From positions 62,001-126,000 of the IMG/VR virus record IMGVR_UViG_3300008266_000027: a stretch of 64,000 nt of DNA, one strand, 5' to 3'. Both the position numbers and the translations under genes were made by a program. The stretch comes from a virus. The notes below the pieces were generated by a model, which was not told where the DNA came from, ran no database searches, and saw nothing but the letters and a program-made list of their open reading frames with translations. This document shows, piece by piece, positions 38,183-43,968 of this stretch (position 1 is its first letter; every line of letters starts with the position of its first letter).

Positions 38183-38308
38183 ATGACTCAGTATCTATTT
38201 ACCGAAGATCAGATTCATCGCATGCTCATACTCTATGCGCTCTTGAATCTAAACATAGACTGGCGTGCGATCAAATACGGAGAGCTGCTATGCCACAACG
38301 ACTACTAA
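38183..38308 (+). CDS. Micro-protein, KLGII-type family member
   Basis: 41 aa, MTQYLFTEDQIHRMLILYAL followed by LNLNIDWRAIKYGELL. It overlaps the next gene. It fits the tiny-protein family of this region (hydrophobic helix, then L-x-(I/L)). Function unknown. Confidence 0.5.
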   Translation: MTQYLFTEDQIHRMLILYALLNLNIDWRAIKYGELLCHNDY

Positions 38309-38433
38309 GACTAAACGGCGTAATAAACTCACAGCTAGACATACGCGATATCATAGAGACCTATGCGCTGCTCAAAATAATCAGAAAACTAGAGATCTAT
38401 GGCGATCACGAGGCCTGGTATGACCACATATGA
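38290..38433 (+). CDS. Micro-protein, KLGII-type family member
   Basis: 47 aa with the core LLKIIRKLEIYGDHEAWYD near the C-terminus. Overlaps genes on both sides (19 and 14 nt). Same family pattern (R/K)-L-E-I. Function unknown. Confidence 0.5.
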   Translation: MPQRLLRLNGVINSQLDIRDIIETYALLKIIRKLEIYGDHEAWYDHI

Positions 38434-38533
38434 ACTACTGCGTGTCGTACTCGCGGCCGCGCAGCTAGTTGCCACACTGGCAGCACCCTGGGTCGTCATC
38501 TATCTTGATCGGAGACGCAATGGCGGACAATGA
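38420..38533 (+). CDS. Tiny membrane protein
   Basis: 37 aa with one hydrophobic segment (LLRVVLAAAQLVATLAAPWV) and a basic C-terminus (DRRRNGGQ), so probably a single membrane helix with the C-terminus inside. Overlaps both neighbours. More GC-rich than most of the window. Confidence 0.45.
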   Translation: MTTYELLRVVLAAAQLVATLAAPWVVIYLDRRRNGGQ

Positions 38534-38693
38534 GCAAGTGCGCATATATTCGGCCGATGAGCTGCGAGCAATCTGCCCGATGCTTCGCATCCTGCATCAG
38601 CTCGGATTAATCGGCCTGGTGAGTGTGCGCATGGCTGGCTATATCGATTGGGGCAGCGAAGGCTATATAATAACTAGTTATGACAGACTTTGA
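38520..38693 (+). CDS. Micro-protein, KLGII-type family member
   Basis: 57 aa from the ATG at 38520 (MADNEQVRIYSADEL), preferred over an upstream non-ATG start because CGGAG precedes it. Core: MLRILHQLGLIGLVSVRMAG. Overlaps both neighbours. Function unknown. Confidence 0.5.
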   Translation: MADNEQVRIYSADELRAICPMLRILHQLGLIGLVSVRMAGYIDWGSEGYIITSYDRL

Positions 38694-38856
38694 AGCACGC
38701 AAGACTATCTGGGCCACTATCGGCAGACTCTTCGTCTGTGACGAGGTGACGATCTGGATTTTCTCAGCAGACGATATGATAGAGGCGAACCGGCTGCCTG
38801 ATGGCAGCGGAAGCAGACTCTATTATTGCGGCGTAGCGCATGGTATAGAACCATGA
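38680..38856 (+). CDS. Micro-protein of the accessory cluster
   Basis: 58 aa, MTDFEARKTIWATIGRLFVC then DEVTIWIFSADDMIEA. The GRLFVCDE segment is a loose match to the family core. ATGA overlap with the next gene. Function unknown. Confidence 0.45.
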   Translation: MTDFEARKTIWATIGRLFVCDEVTIWIFSADDMIEANRLPDGSGSRLYYCGVAHGIEP

Positions 38857-39017
38857 GCTGGCGTGAGCTCATGGCGGGCGAAGATATGCGAGTGGTGCGA
38901 GATATGTTTCTCACGGTGCAGCGGCTGGATTTGCTCGATAGAGCCACGTCGTTTCAGGAGTTTGTGGACTGGATGGGAGCGCTGAGCTGGTATGCATCAA
39001 CCTATAAGCCTAGATAA
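38853..39017 (+). CDS. Micro-protein, KLGII-type family member
   Basis: 54 aa from the ATGA-overlap start (MSWRELMAGEDMRVVRDMF) with core LTVQRLDLLDR followed by SFQEFVDW. Function unknown. Confidence 0.5.
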   Translation: MSWRELMAGEDMRVVRDMFLTVQRLDLLDRATSFQEFVDWMGALSWYASTYKPR

Positions 39018-39255
39018 TTTTGACGCGATGATGCGGCTGCTAGATGTGTTTAATGCTCTGGGTATTCTGGAGGGAATGGACTATCTGGTGGTCTGGGAGA
39101 AGAGGCCGAAGCTGACGCTGAATAGGCTGGGTAATTTTGAGTTTGTGAATCCTCAGGAAGTCTATGGCGCGAGTTTGAGTTTCTGGGACGACGCAGGTCG
39201 TGTGGTGGCCACGAGAAGATTTACGCTAGTGGAGCGGTTTGATGATGAGTATTGA
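38992..39255 (+). CDS. KLGII-type protein with C-terminal beta extension
   Basis: 87 aa. The N-terminal half has the family core (LLDVFNALGILEGMDYLVVW); the rest (LTLNRLGNFEFVNPQEVYGA and ATRRFTLVERFDDEY) looks like a small beta sheet. It may be the fullest version of the fold that the tiny family members share. Overlaps the previous gene by 26 nt. Confidence 0.55.
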   Translation: MHQPISLDNFDAMMRLLDVFNALGILEGMDYLVVWEKRPKLTLNRLGNFEFVNPQEVYGASLSFWDDAGRVVATRRFTLVERFDDEY

Positions 39256-39322
39256 TGAAGAGTTCTATGTAGAGTTGAGCATGTGGTTTACGCTGTTGAG
39301 GCTGGGGTTGGCTGAGTTATGA
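39242..39322 (+). CDS. Very short micro-protein, KLGII-type
   Basis: 26 aa, ending in WFTLLRLGLAEL. It overlaps the genes on both sides (the next start is ATGA at 39319), which supports translation in spite of its size. Confidence 0.35.
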   Translation: MMSIDEEFYVELSMWFTLLRLGLAEL

Positions 39323-39447
39323 GTAGAGTTGATCTAGAGCATCTGTTGTATATTCTAGAGTTCATAGATAAGCTGGATGTTATAAAGCACGAGATGAGTC
39401 AGTGTTCGAGTTGGCGAGGCGGCGGTTATTTCTGGCCACGCTGTTAA
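39319..39447 (+). CDS. Micro-protein, KLGII-type family member
   Basis: 42 aa, MSRVDLEHLLYILEFIDKLD then VIKHEMSQC and a Gly/Trp/Cys end. Last gene of the first micro-protein run. Confidence 0.5.
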   Translation: MSRVDLEHLLYILEFIDKLDVIKHEMSQCSSWRGGGYFWPRC

Positions 39448-39674
39448 AAAATAATAAAAAAATATTATAAAAAAATTAGGGTACCGGTACCTCTGTGTTT
39501 GATCTATTAGGGATCAGAGGCCAGTGGGCCCTATTTTTATGAAAAAGTGCTCTGCCAGAGTTCGCAGGGTACCAGAACCTGACCGGCTCGAAGTAAGGTT
39601 AGATGGTTTAGAGGTTACCCGGTCCTAACCGGTTAAATTTTTTTAAACCTGTTAAAACTGTTTTATAATTTTAA

Positions 39675-39690
39675 ACCGGCTCGATATAGT
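39675..39690 (+). promoter_or_regulatory. Early promoter-like motif
   Basis: ACCGGCTCGATATAGT, a variant of the AACAGAYTCGATATA motif, preceded by the A/T-rich TTTTATAATTTTAA. Confidence 0.4.
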
Positions 39691-39736
39691 CTACGAGGCC
39701 GGTGGCGGGCAGCGCCTGCGCAAGGGTTGCCGGTCT

Positions 39737-39755
39737 AGACTGACTCGATCTAATA
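39737..39755 (+). promoter_or_regulatory. Early promoter-like motif
   Basis: AGACTGACTCGATCTAATA, 40 nt before the start of the first LRHL-family gene; identical from GACTCGAT onward to the copy at 40768. Confidence 0.5.
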
Positions 39756-39818
39756 ACAACAAAGCAAGCATAAAGCTTGCCAACTAGGGGGTTATATGAA
39801 TCAGCGTAAAGCAACTGT
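39742..39818 (+). repeat. 77-bp direct repeat, copy 1 (promoter, leader and gene start)
   Basis: The stretch from GACTCGATC through the leader hairpin, SD and first codons of the LRHL-family gene recurs exactly at 40772-40848. It marks a recent duplication or gene conversion of the promoter-leader unit. Confidence 0.85.
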
Positions 39819-40287
39819 GTCTGCGATCCTGTTCGTTCTCTCTGACAAAGGCATCAGCTACGAGTTCAACGGTCCTGTGAATGCGAGTGATCTCATGACC
39901 GAGAATGATAGGTCTAAGACAGTAGACATGATCTGCAAGGGTTTTCTAGAAGGCGAGGTCGAGATGAGCGATGAAGGCAAGGCCAAGTATTTCACTCAGC
40001 CAGCAGAGCTAAGAAAGTATGTGGTTGGCCTTGTTAACAACTGGCTACGTAAGGCGCCAGAACTAAACGGTGGCCAGAAGTATCAGGTGAAAAACCCTGG
40101 TTCTAGAGCAGGATCTGGAAACGAGACGATTAAAGCTCTTAAGCAACTGCTGACGATAACCGATGACCAGGACGCGAGACGAGCGATTGAAGCCGAGATC
40201 GCTAGCCAACTCGAGACCATCAAACCCAAAGTCGAGATAAACTTCGACGCCATCCCAGCTCACCTACGCCATCTGCTAGACAGATAG
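39796..40287 (+). CDS. LRHL-family phage protein, paralog 1
   Basis: A 163-aa protein of unknown function, one of four paralogs in the window. Landmarks: MNQRKATV start, a first domain with DM(I/M)CKGFLEGE, then RKYVVGLVNNWLRK, NGGQKYQVKNPGSR, a helix rich in LLTIT-(D/S)-D, and the conserved end IPAHLRHL. I recall similar proteins from marine myoviruses but cannot assign a role. The basic NPGSRxGSGNE link between two helical parts could contact nucleic acid. It has its own promoter motif, structured leader and terminator, so it is probably strongly and early expressed. Confidence 0.7.
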   Translation: MNQRKATVSAILFVLSDKGISYEFNGPVNASDLMTENDRSKTVDMICKGFLEGEVEMSDEGKAKYFTQPAELRKYVVGLVNNWLRKAPELNGGQKYQVKNPGSRAGSGNETIKALKQLLTITDDQDARRAIEAEIASQLETIKPKVEINFDAIPAHLRHLLDR

Positions 40288-40294
40288 GTCAATC

Positions 40295-40322
40295 GGGGGA
40301 CGAAAGTCCCCCTCTTTTTTTT
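40295..40322 (+). terminator. Rho-independent terminator
   Basis: GGGGGAC-GAAA-GTCCCCC followed by TCTTTTTTTT, 8 nt after the gene. Its T-tract runs directly into the TTGACACTGCTACGCC element. Confidence 0.9.
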
Positions 40323-40336
40323 GACACTGCTACGCC
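40321..40336 (+). repeat. TTGACACTGCTACGCC element, copy 1
   Basis: A 16-bp sequence found exactly five times (and once with one mismatch), each time at a terminator end or gene end and upstream of an early promoter motif. Role unknown; TTGACA resembles a -35 box, but no -10 lies at 16-18 nt. Confidence 0.6.
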
Positions 40337-40351
40337 AGCAAGCCAGCTCAG

Positions 40352-40374
40352 ACAGACTCGATATACTAATATGA
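40352..40374 (+). promoter_or_regulatory. Early promoter-like motif
   Basis: ACAGACTCGATATACTAATA, 20-40 nt before the SD (AAGGGGGG) of the gene at 40395; downstream of a terminator, so a new transcript must begin here. Confidence 0.6.
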
Positions 40375-40394
40375 GATTAATAAAGGGGGGTTTT

Positions 40395-40574
40395 ATGGAA
40401 GAGAGTTATAATGATAGTGTTCTTGATCAGATGATAGTCAGTCATGAGTGGAATCAGAATGGCAGAGTGTTTAAGAATCAGTCAGAGTTAGAGGATTATA
40501 AGAAGAGGGCGATAGAGTTCTTTGGAGATCGAGAAGAGGTGGTGAAGTATCTGGAGTACTGGAGGAAAGGGTAG
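40395..40574 (+). CDS. Small acidic protein of unknown function
   Basis: 59 aa from the ATG at 40395 (MEESYNDSVLDQMIVSHEW), chosen over 40371 because a strong AAGGGGGG SD precedes it. Helical, charged, ending in VVKYLEYWRKG. Single-gene unit between two promoter motifs. Confidence 0.6.
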   Translation: MEESYNDSVLDQMIVSHEWNQNGRVFKNQSELEDYKKRAIEFFGDREEVVKYLEYWRKG

Positions 40575-40600
40575 GCTCTGCCTGTCCTCTCCTCTATATA

Positions 40601-40616
40601 TTGACACTGCTACGCC
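40601..40616 (+). repeat. TTGACACTGCTACGCC element, copy 2
   Basis: Exact copy of the 16-bp element, here after a gene without a clear T-tract terminator and 24 nt before the next motif. Confidence 0.6.
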
Positions 40617-40639
40617 AGCAGGCTAGCAAGCCAGCTCAG

Positions 40640-40660
40640 ACAGACTCGATATATAAACAA
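40640..40660 (+). promoter_or_regulatory. Early promoter-like motif
   Basis: ACAGACTCGATATATAAACA. No gene starts within 160 nt downstream; the transcript would first cover a structured, non-coding stretch (40661-40767). Confidence 0.6.
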
Positions 40661-40767
40661 CAACCAGATGGTTGTAAAAGTCCTGTATGGACATTGGCTT
40701 GGGCTAGCTTATTAGCATCCGGTGGGCAGTTGGCAGTTCAGACACCTAAAATGATGAACTGCACTTT
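40661..40767 (+). ncRNA. Candidate small structured RNA
   Basis: Between two promoter motifs lies about 105 nt with no convincing gene but three hairpins: CAACCA-GA-TGGTTG (40661-40674), GTCC-TGTAT-GGAC (40680-40692) and GCAGTTC...GAACTGC (40733-40762). The first starts right after the motif at 40640. No T-tract follows, so the RNA may also be a long leader of the next gene. Confidence 0.35.
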
Positions 40768-40785
40768 AACAGACTCGATCTAATA
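40768..40785 (+). promoter_or_regulatory. Early promoter-like motif
   Basis: AACAGACTCGATCTAATA before the second LRHL-family gene; part of the 77-bp repeat. Confidence 0.5.
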
Positions 40786-40848
40786 ACAACAAAGCAAGCA
40801 TAAAGCTTGCCAACTAGGGGGTTATATGAATCAGCGTAAAGCAACTGT
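40772..40848 (+). repeat. 77-bp direct repeat, copy 2
   Basis: Exact copy of 39742-39818, including the leader hairpin GCAAGC-ataaa-GCTTGC (40794-40810) and the first codons of the gene. Confidence 0.85.
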
Positions 40849-41317
40849 AGCAGCTATTGTTAGTGTACTAGCAGATCGCGGAGTGGCCTATGAGTTTGAT
40901 GGTCCGGTCTCTGCAGCAGATATGATGACCAGTGCAGATAAAGAGAAGACAGTCGACATCATCTGCAAGGGTTTTATGAGTGGCGAGGTAGAGATGAGTG
41001 ACGAGGGTAAGACCAAGTATTTCTCTCAGCCAGCAGAGCTAAGAAAGTATGTGGTTGGCCTTGTTAACAACTGGCTGCGTAAGGCCACCGAGCTGAATGG
41101 TGGCCAGAAGTATCAGGTGAAAAACCCTGGCAGTCGCAAAGGCTCTAGCAACGAGACAGTCAGAGCCCTTCGCCAGCTCTTGGCTATCACTAGCGATTCA
41201 GAAGCGAAGCAGGCTATCGAAGCCGAGATCGCTAGTCAGCTAGAAAGCCTTAAGCCAAAGGTCGAGATAAATAGTGATGCGATCCCAGCTCACCTAAGAC
41301 ATCTGATTAAGTTCTAG
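40826..41317 (+). CDS. LRHL-family phage protein, paralog 2
   Basis: A 163-aa paralog of the protein at 39796, nearly identical at both ends (MNQRKATV, KYFSQPAELRKYVVGLVNNW, IPAHLRHL) and diverged in residues 10-45. Same promoter leader (77-bp repeat) and its own terminator. Function unknown. Confidence 0.7.
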   Translation: MNQRKATVAAIVSVLADRGVAYEFDGPVSAADMMTSADKEKTVDIICKGFMSGEVEMSDEGKTKYFSQPAELRKYVVGLVNNWLRKATELNGGQKYQVKNPGSRKGSSNETVRALRQLLAITSDSEAKQAIEAEIASQLESLKPKVEINSDAIPAHLRHLIKF

Positions 41318-41323
41318 CTAGTA

Positions 41324-41349
41324 GGCGGGACGAAAGTCCCGCCTTTTTT
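41324..41349 (+). terminator. Rho-independent terminator
   Basis: GGCGGGAC-GAAA-GTCCCGCC followed by TTTTTT; it merges with the next TTGACAC element. Confidence 0.9.
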
Positions 41350-41363
41350 GACACTGCTACGCC
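41348..41363 (+). repeat. TTGACACTGCTACGCC element, copy 3
   Basis: Exact copy of the 16-bp element overlapping the terminator T-tract, 15 nt before the next promoter motif. Confidence 0.6.
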
Positions 41364-41378
41364 AGCGAGCCAGCTCAG

Positions 41379-41401
41379 ACAGACTCGATATATAAACATG
41401 A
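41379..41401 (+). promoter_or_regulatory. Early promoter-like motif
   Basis: ACAGACTCGATATATAAACA followed by TGA; one of the closest copies to the consensus. It precedes the gene at 41442. Confidence 0.6.
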
Positions 41402-41441
41402 ATGAGATGAATAGGTCATCTCAGCAGCTAGGAGGTCAGCT

Positions 41442-41744
41442 TTGATAACAACCAATGACATGTTGGCAGTTCTTGAGAGTTTTGAGAGTGCGCCCAGTGC
41501 ACACATCCTGGTGAAGAGTTTTGTGACTGCAGTATCAGAAGAAGAGATTGATGAGATCTATTCAGCCAGCGAAGGCTTTAATGACCAGCAGACAGAGTCG
41601 ATACTTAGTGAGATGGATAAGAGTCAGATGACTGAGCTGGTTGAGCATTTTAGACAGATAGCTGAAGAGCTGAGAGAGGCTATGGAGCCTGAGGACTTCG
41701 AAGAGAGCTATGGCGAGGCAACCAGATTGCTGGAGAACTTCTAG
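41442..41744 (+). CDS. Acidic helical protein of unknown function
   Basis: 100 aa starting with TTG at 41442, supported by GGAGG at 6 nt; an ATG at 41460 is the alternative. Strongly acidic and helical (EEEIDEIYSASEGF, MTELVEHFRQIAEELREAME). DNA-mimic or host-protein-binding roles are typical for such proteins but not shown here. It is a single-gene unit with promoter and terminator. Confidence 0.6.
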   Translation: MITTNDMLAVLESFESAPSAHILVKSFVTAVSEEEIDEIYSASEGFNDQQTESILSEMDKSQMTELVEHFRQIAEELREAMEPEDFEESYGEATRLLENF

Positions 41745-41747
41745 ACC

Positions 41748-41771
41748 GGAGGGCGAAAGCCCTCCTTTTTT
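41748..41771 (+). terminator. Rho-independent terminator
   Basis: GGAGGGC-GAAA-GCCCTCC followed by TTTTTT. Confidence 0.9.
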
Positions 41772-41785
41772 GACACTGCTACGCC
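41770..41785 (+). repeat. TTGACACTGCTACGCC element, copy 4
   Basis: Exact copy of the 16-bp element at the terminator end; here 40 nt before the next promoter motif with a GC-rich stretch between. Confidence 0.6.
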
Positions 41786-41825
41786 AGCAGGCCTAGGCTG
41801 ACAGACAGAGCGCGCACACTCCTCG

Positions 41826-41848
41826 ACAGACTCGATATACAAACATGA
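41826..41848 (+). promoter_or_regulatory. Early promoter-like motif
   Basis: ACAGACTCGATATACAAACA followed by TGA, before the SD AAAGGGGGG of the gene at 41868. Confidence 0.6.
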
Positions 41849-41867
41849 GATAAAAAGGGGGGAATTT

Positions 41868-42026
41868 ATGGAAAGACTGCAGCTGATTCAGGCTATCGAG
41901 CTACTAGAGTATAAGGCAAAGGTCTATGCAGAGTTCTGGGGACCCGGCAGTGCAGAAGTAGTCATGATCGGCTACGAGATTAGCGAGCTTAAGTTTAAGC
42001 TGCTTGACCTTATGATCGAGAATTGA
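41868..42026 (+). CDS. Small helical protein, WGPG pair member 1
   Basis: 52 aa: MERLQLIQAIELLEYKAKVY, then FWGPGSAEV, then a second helix. It is a paralog of the protein at 44348 (LWGPGCVEV in the same place): two helices joined by a W-G-P-G turn. Strong SD. Function unknown. Confidence 0.6.
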   Translation: MERLQLIQAIELLEYKAKVYAEFWGPGSAEVVMIGYEISELKFKLLDLMIEN

Positions 42027-42206
42027 CCGTTCGCGCAAGCGATAATTTGGCGGCTGATGAGGTCAACCGCACGCTGAAGCTCCGAGGGAGCTGCTCTTTA
42101 AACGCCAGGCTTCAGCGACCCAAAGCTCCCTCACCTTATAAAAAACCGACTCGATTTATTCATATGCCGAAGCACTAGCGCCTCGGCTGTAACTAAGGGG
42201 TTAAAA
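42027..42206 (+). promoter_or_regulatory. Structured leader with competing hairpins
   Basis: No gene. The 8-bp pair CGCTGAAG (42072-42079) / CTTCAGCG (42110-42117) interleaves with GAGGGAGCT (42084-42092) / AGCTCCCTC (42124-42132), while AGCTCC-GAG-GGAGCT (42078-42092) is a third, local choice. These pairings are partly exclusive or pseudoknot-like. A promoter motif follows at 42144. Confidence 0.4.
42144..42166 (+). promoter_or_regulatory. Early promoter-like motif
   Basis: AACCGACTCGATTTATTCAT, a variant with C for A at position 4 and T for A after CGAT, before the third LRHL-family gene. Confidence 0.5.
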
Positions 42207-42692
42207 ATGGTAAATCAAAAGAGAGCAGTCACAAACGCGGTCCTTAAAGTCAAGCCAGACTATGTCCTGAACGGCGACGTGACTCTAGCCAGCGTGCTCA
42301 CAGACAGCGACAAGGCAGAGCTGAAGCAGATACTCATCAGCGGCTTCCTAGAAGGCGAGATAGAGATGAGCGACGAAGGCAAGACCAAGTATTTCTCTCA
42401 GCCAGCAGAGTTGGCTAAGTATGTCACCGGCCTAATCAACAACTGGGTTAGGAAGAACTCAGAGTTCAATGGCGGCGGCAGCTTCAGCTACACAGCCAAG
42501 AATCCTGGATCCCGCCGTGGTTCCAGCAATGAGACAGTCAGAGCCCTTCGCCAGCTACTGGCAATAACAACAGACCAAGAGGCTAGACAGGCTATCGAAA
42601 CAGAGATCACTAGTCAGCTAGAAAGCCTTAAGCCAAAGGTCGAGATCAAGATCGAGGCTATCCCAGCCCACCTAAGACATCTGTTAGGCTAG
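42207..42692 (+). CDS. LRHL-family phage protein, paralog 3
   Basis: A 161-aa paralog of 39796 and 40826. It keeps GFLEGEIEMSDEGKTKYFSQ, KYVTGLINNWVRK, KNPGSRRGSSNET and IPAHLRHL; the first 25 residues differ, and its leader is unlike those of the other two, so only the coding part is shared. Own terminator. Function unknown. Confidence 0.7.
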   Translation: MVNQKRAVTNAVLKVKPDYVLNGDVTLASVLTDSDKAELKQILISGFLEGEIEMSDEGKTKYFSQPAELAKYVTGLINNWVRKNSEFNGGGSFSYTAKNPGSRRGSSNETVRALRQLLAITTDQEARQAIETEITSQLESLKPKVEIKIEAIPAHLRHLLG

Positions 42693-42702
42693 TCATCTAG
42701 CA

Positions 42703-42733
42703 GGCAGGAGCATAACACTCCTGCCTTTTTTTT
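42703..42733 (+). terminator. Rho-independent terminator
   Basis: GGCAGGAG-cataaca-CTCCTGCC followed by TTTTTTTT. Confidence 0.9.
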
Positions 42734-42747
42734 GACACTGCTACGCC
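42732..42747 (+). repeat. TTGACACTGCTACGCC element, copy 5
   Basis: Exact copy of the 16-bp element; here the next promoter motif is 150 nt away, separated by a GC-rich stretch. Confidence 0.6.
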
Positions 42748-42896
42748 GCGGGAGCTCAGTTGGCCTGCCACTAGCCTGACATCCGGCAGGCGCGCGTGAC
42801 CGACGTGAGCCAGAGCATGGGACGAGGCTGTTCGCGGCTAGACCCCCACCCTCTTCGCCTACACACGCCAGTAATATTAATCACTTGTATAACTCC
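42745..42896 (+). other. GC-rich non-coding stretch
   Basis: About 120 nt visibly richer in G+C than the surroundings, with short inverted repeats (GCCTGCC...GGCAGGC near 42769-42797). No gene with a start and SD is seen. It may be an RNA or a remnant of acquired DNA. Confidence 0.4.
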
Positions 42897-42913
42897 AACA
42901 GATTCGATATGAC
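42897..42913 (+). promoter_or_regulatory. Early promoter-like motif
   Basis: AACAGATTCGATATGAC, before the Ser-rich gene at 42932. First copy with the ATTCGAT form that prevails in the second half of the region. Confidence 0.55.
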
Positions 42914-42931
42914 ACCCGGAGAGGTGCATTC

Positions 42932-43159
42932 ATGGTGGTTTATGAAGCAGATTTAGAGCGCTCGCTAGTAGGTCTAGGCGGTCTAGCCTCTGAGAGCTCT
43001 AGTAGCAATTCTAAAGTTGACGAAGTCGAAGCCTCGTCCCAGGCAGGTGAGGCTTCTAGCTCTCCAAGTAGGGCTGATACCTATGTAGAAGCAGACAAGC
43101 TCCTAGGTCTTCTGATTAGCTTTATGATGGGCAGAATACTGTCTAGACTAGGTATATAG
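42932..43159 (+). CDS. Ser-rich protein with C-terminal KLGII-like helix
   Basis: 75 aa. Residues 18-50 are rich in Ser, Glu and Ala (probably disordered); the C-terminus DKLLGLLISFMMGRILSRLG ends in a hydrophobic helix similar to the micro-protein core. SD GGAGAGG. Function unknown. Confidence 0.55.
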   Translation: MVVYEADLERSLVGLGGLASESSSSNSKVDEVEASSQAGEASSSPSRADTYVEADKLLGLLISFMMGRILSRLGI

Positions 43160-43173
43160 TGAGGTAGTAAGTT

Positions 43174-43305
43174 ATGTGTCTAGACTTTAGACTAACGATG
43201 CTAGTGCTTGATATGCTGCTGCGAATAGGCGTTGCAACAGGATCAGGGCGAGTTCAATCTCTATATAGCAAAAGGAGTAACCTCTTATGGAAGCAATCGA
43301 AATAA
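43174..43305 (+). CDS. Micro-protein, KLGII-type family member
   Basis: 43 aa with core MLVLDMLLRIGVATG and a basic C-terminus. SD GAGGTAG. Overlaps the next gene. Confidence 0.5.
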   Translation: MCLDFRLTMLVLDMLLRIGVATGSGRVQSLYSKRSNLLWKQSK

Positions 43306-43493
43306 TCAAAACCATCGCACTCCTATGTCAAATAACGGTAGCAACCTCCGGGGTAGCCAGAGACGCAAGGTTAAGCTCAGAAGAAGCTCAAAAAGACTGT
43401 CACAAATATTATGCCAAATGTATCCATAGCCCCAGAGCAAGAATGTCATACGATATGGCAGATGACCTCAGAAAGTGCATGGAAAAACGGTAA
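43287..43493 (+). CDS. Small Cys-containing protein, paralog of the one at 61210
   Basis: 68 aa: a hydrophobic start (IEIIKTIALLCQITVAT), then DCHKYYAKC and a final DLRKCMEKR. The protein at 61210 shares IxxIxLLC, C-x-x-(H/Y)-Y-(A/V)-KC and RCIKERK. The spacing of four Cys residues suggests disulfides or a metal site; the N-terminus may be a signal or membrane segment. SD AAAGGAG. Confidence 0.6.
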   Translation: MEAIEIIKTIALLCQITVATSGVARDARLSSEEAQKDCHKYYAKCIHSPRARMSYDMADDLRKCMEKR

Positions 43494-43515
43494 ATCGCAC
43501 GAACTGGAGTAGATT

Positions 43516-43614
43516 ATGGTGGCAATAACTAGTAGAAAAACTACACGTCTAAGATACTGGATGAGCTGGGTTATGCTAGATATAGTAGCTAGGCTAGGTA
43601 TAGGAGATGAGTAG
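43516..43614 (+). CDS. Micro-protein, KLGII-type family member
   Basis: 32 aa: MVAITSRKTTRLRYWMSWVM then LDIVARLGIGDE. SD TGGAG. Function unknown. Confidence 0.45.
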   Translation: MVAITSRKTTRLRYWMSWVMLDIVARLGIGDE

Positions 43615-43615
43615 T

Positions 43616-43783
43616 ATGACAGAGCTATGTGACTTTCAAGGAAAGGCTCTGCTGCGCTATCGGAGAAAGGTTATGGAGCGCTGCTTTTTAGTGGCGCTGT
43701 TTAAACTAGAACTGATAACTAGCAGTCAACTAGTAAGCATGGGCAATATAAGCTGGCTACGGGTAGGTAGACCCTATGGATAA
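43616..43783 (+). CDS. Micro-protein, KLGII-type, tandem copy A
   Basis: 55 aa: FQGKALLRYRRKVMERCF, then VALFKLELITSSQL. It is a clear tandem duplicate of the next gene (FQGRTMCRYERK..., VALFRLEIITGSDL). ATG overlap with the next gene. Confidence 0.6.
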   Translation: MTELCDFQGKALLRYRRKVMERCFLVALFKLELITSSQLVSMGNISWLRVGRPYG

Positions 43784-43958
43784 GTTAACTGGATTTCAGG
43801 GGAGGACTATGTGTCGCTATGAGAGAAAGATTGCGATGCGCTATTTTATAGTGGCGCTATTTAGACTAGAGATAATAACGGGCAGCGATCTAGAGGCTAT
43901 AGCGAGCCGGAACTGCGAGCTCATAAATCACGAGATTATGTGGAGTTTTTTAAACTAG
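43776..43958 (+). CDS. Micro-protein, KLGII-type, tandem copy B
   Basis: 60 aa: MDKLTGFQGRTMCRYERKIA, then YFIVALFRLEIITGSDLEAI. Tandem duplicate of the previous gene; the core is conserved while the C-terminus differs. SD lies inside the previous gene. Confidence 0.6.
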   Translation: MDKLTGFQGRTMCRYERKIAMRYFIVALFRLEIITGSDLEAIASRNCELINHEIMWSFLN

Positions 43959-43968
43959 GGAGGTCTAG

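Larger units (their letters stand above)
39448..39795 (+). promoter_or_regulatory. Intergenic control region with two to three promoter-like motifs
   Basis: A 348-nt region without a gene. It holds an A/T-rich run, the palindrome GGTACCGGTACC (near 39480), an incomplete motif copy CCGGCTCGAAG (about 39582), the motif ACCGGCTCGATATAG (39675-39690), GACTGACTCGATCTAATA (39738-39755), and a leader hairpin GCAAGC-ataaa-GCTTGC (39764-39780) just before the SD and the gene at 39796. Confidence 0.5.

Noticed and set aside
40321-40374. Ordinary sigma-70 promoter using TTGACA as -35
   Set aside because: The nearest TATA-like box is about 38 nt away and the distance varies between copies, so the two elements cannot be a -35/-10 pair.
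40601-40783. Open frame of 60 aa beginning in the TTGACAC element
   Set aside because: It starts at a TTG inside the repeated 16-bp element, has no SD, and crosses two promoter motifs and several hairpins; the sequence looks regulatory.
42047-42090. Hammerhead ribozyme, suggested by CTGATGA
   Set aside because: The second core element (GAAAC) and the flanking stems needed for a hammerhead fold are not present.
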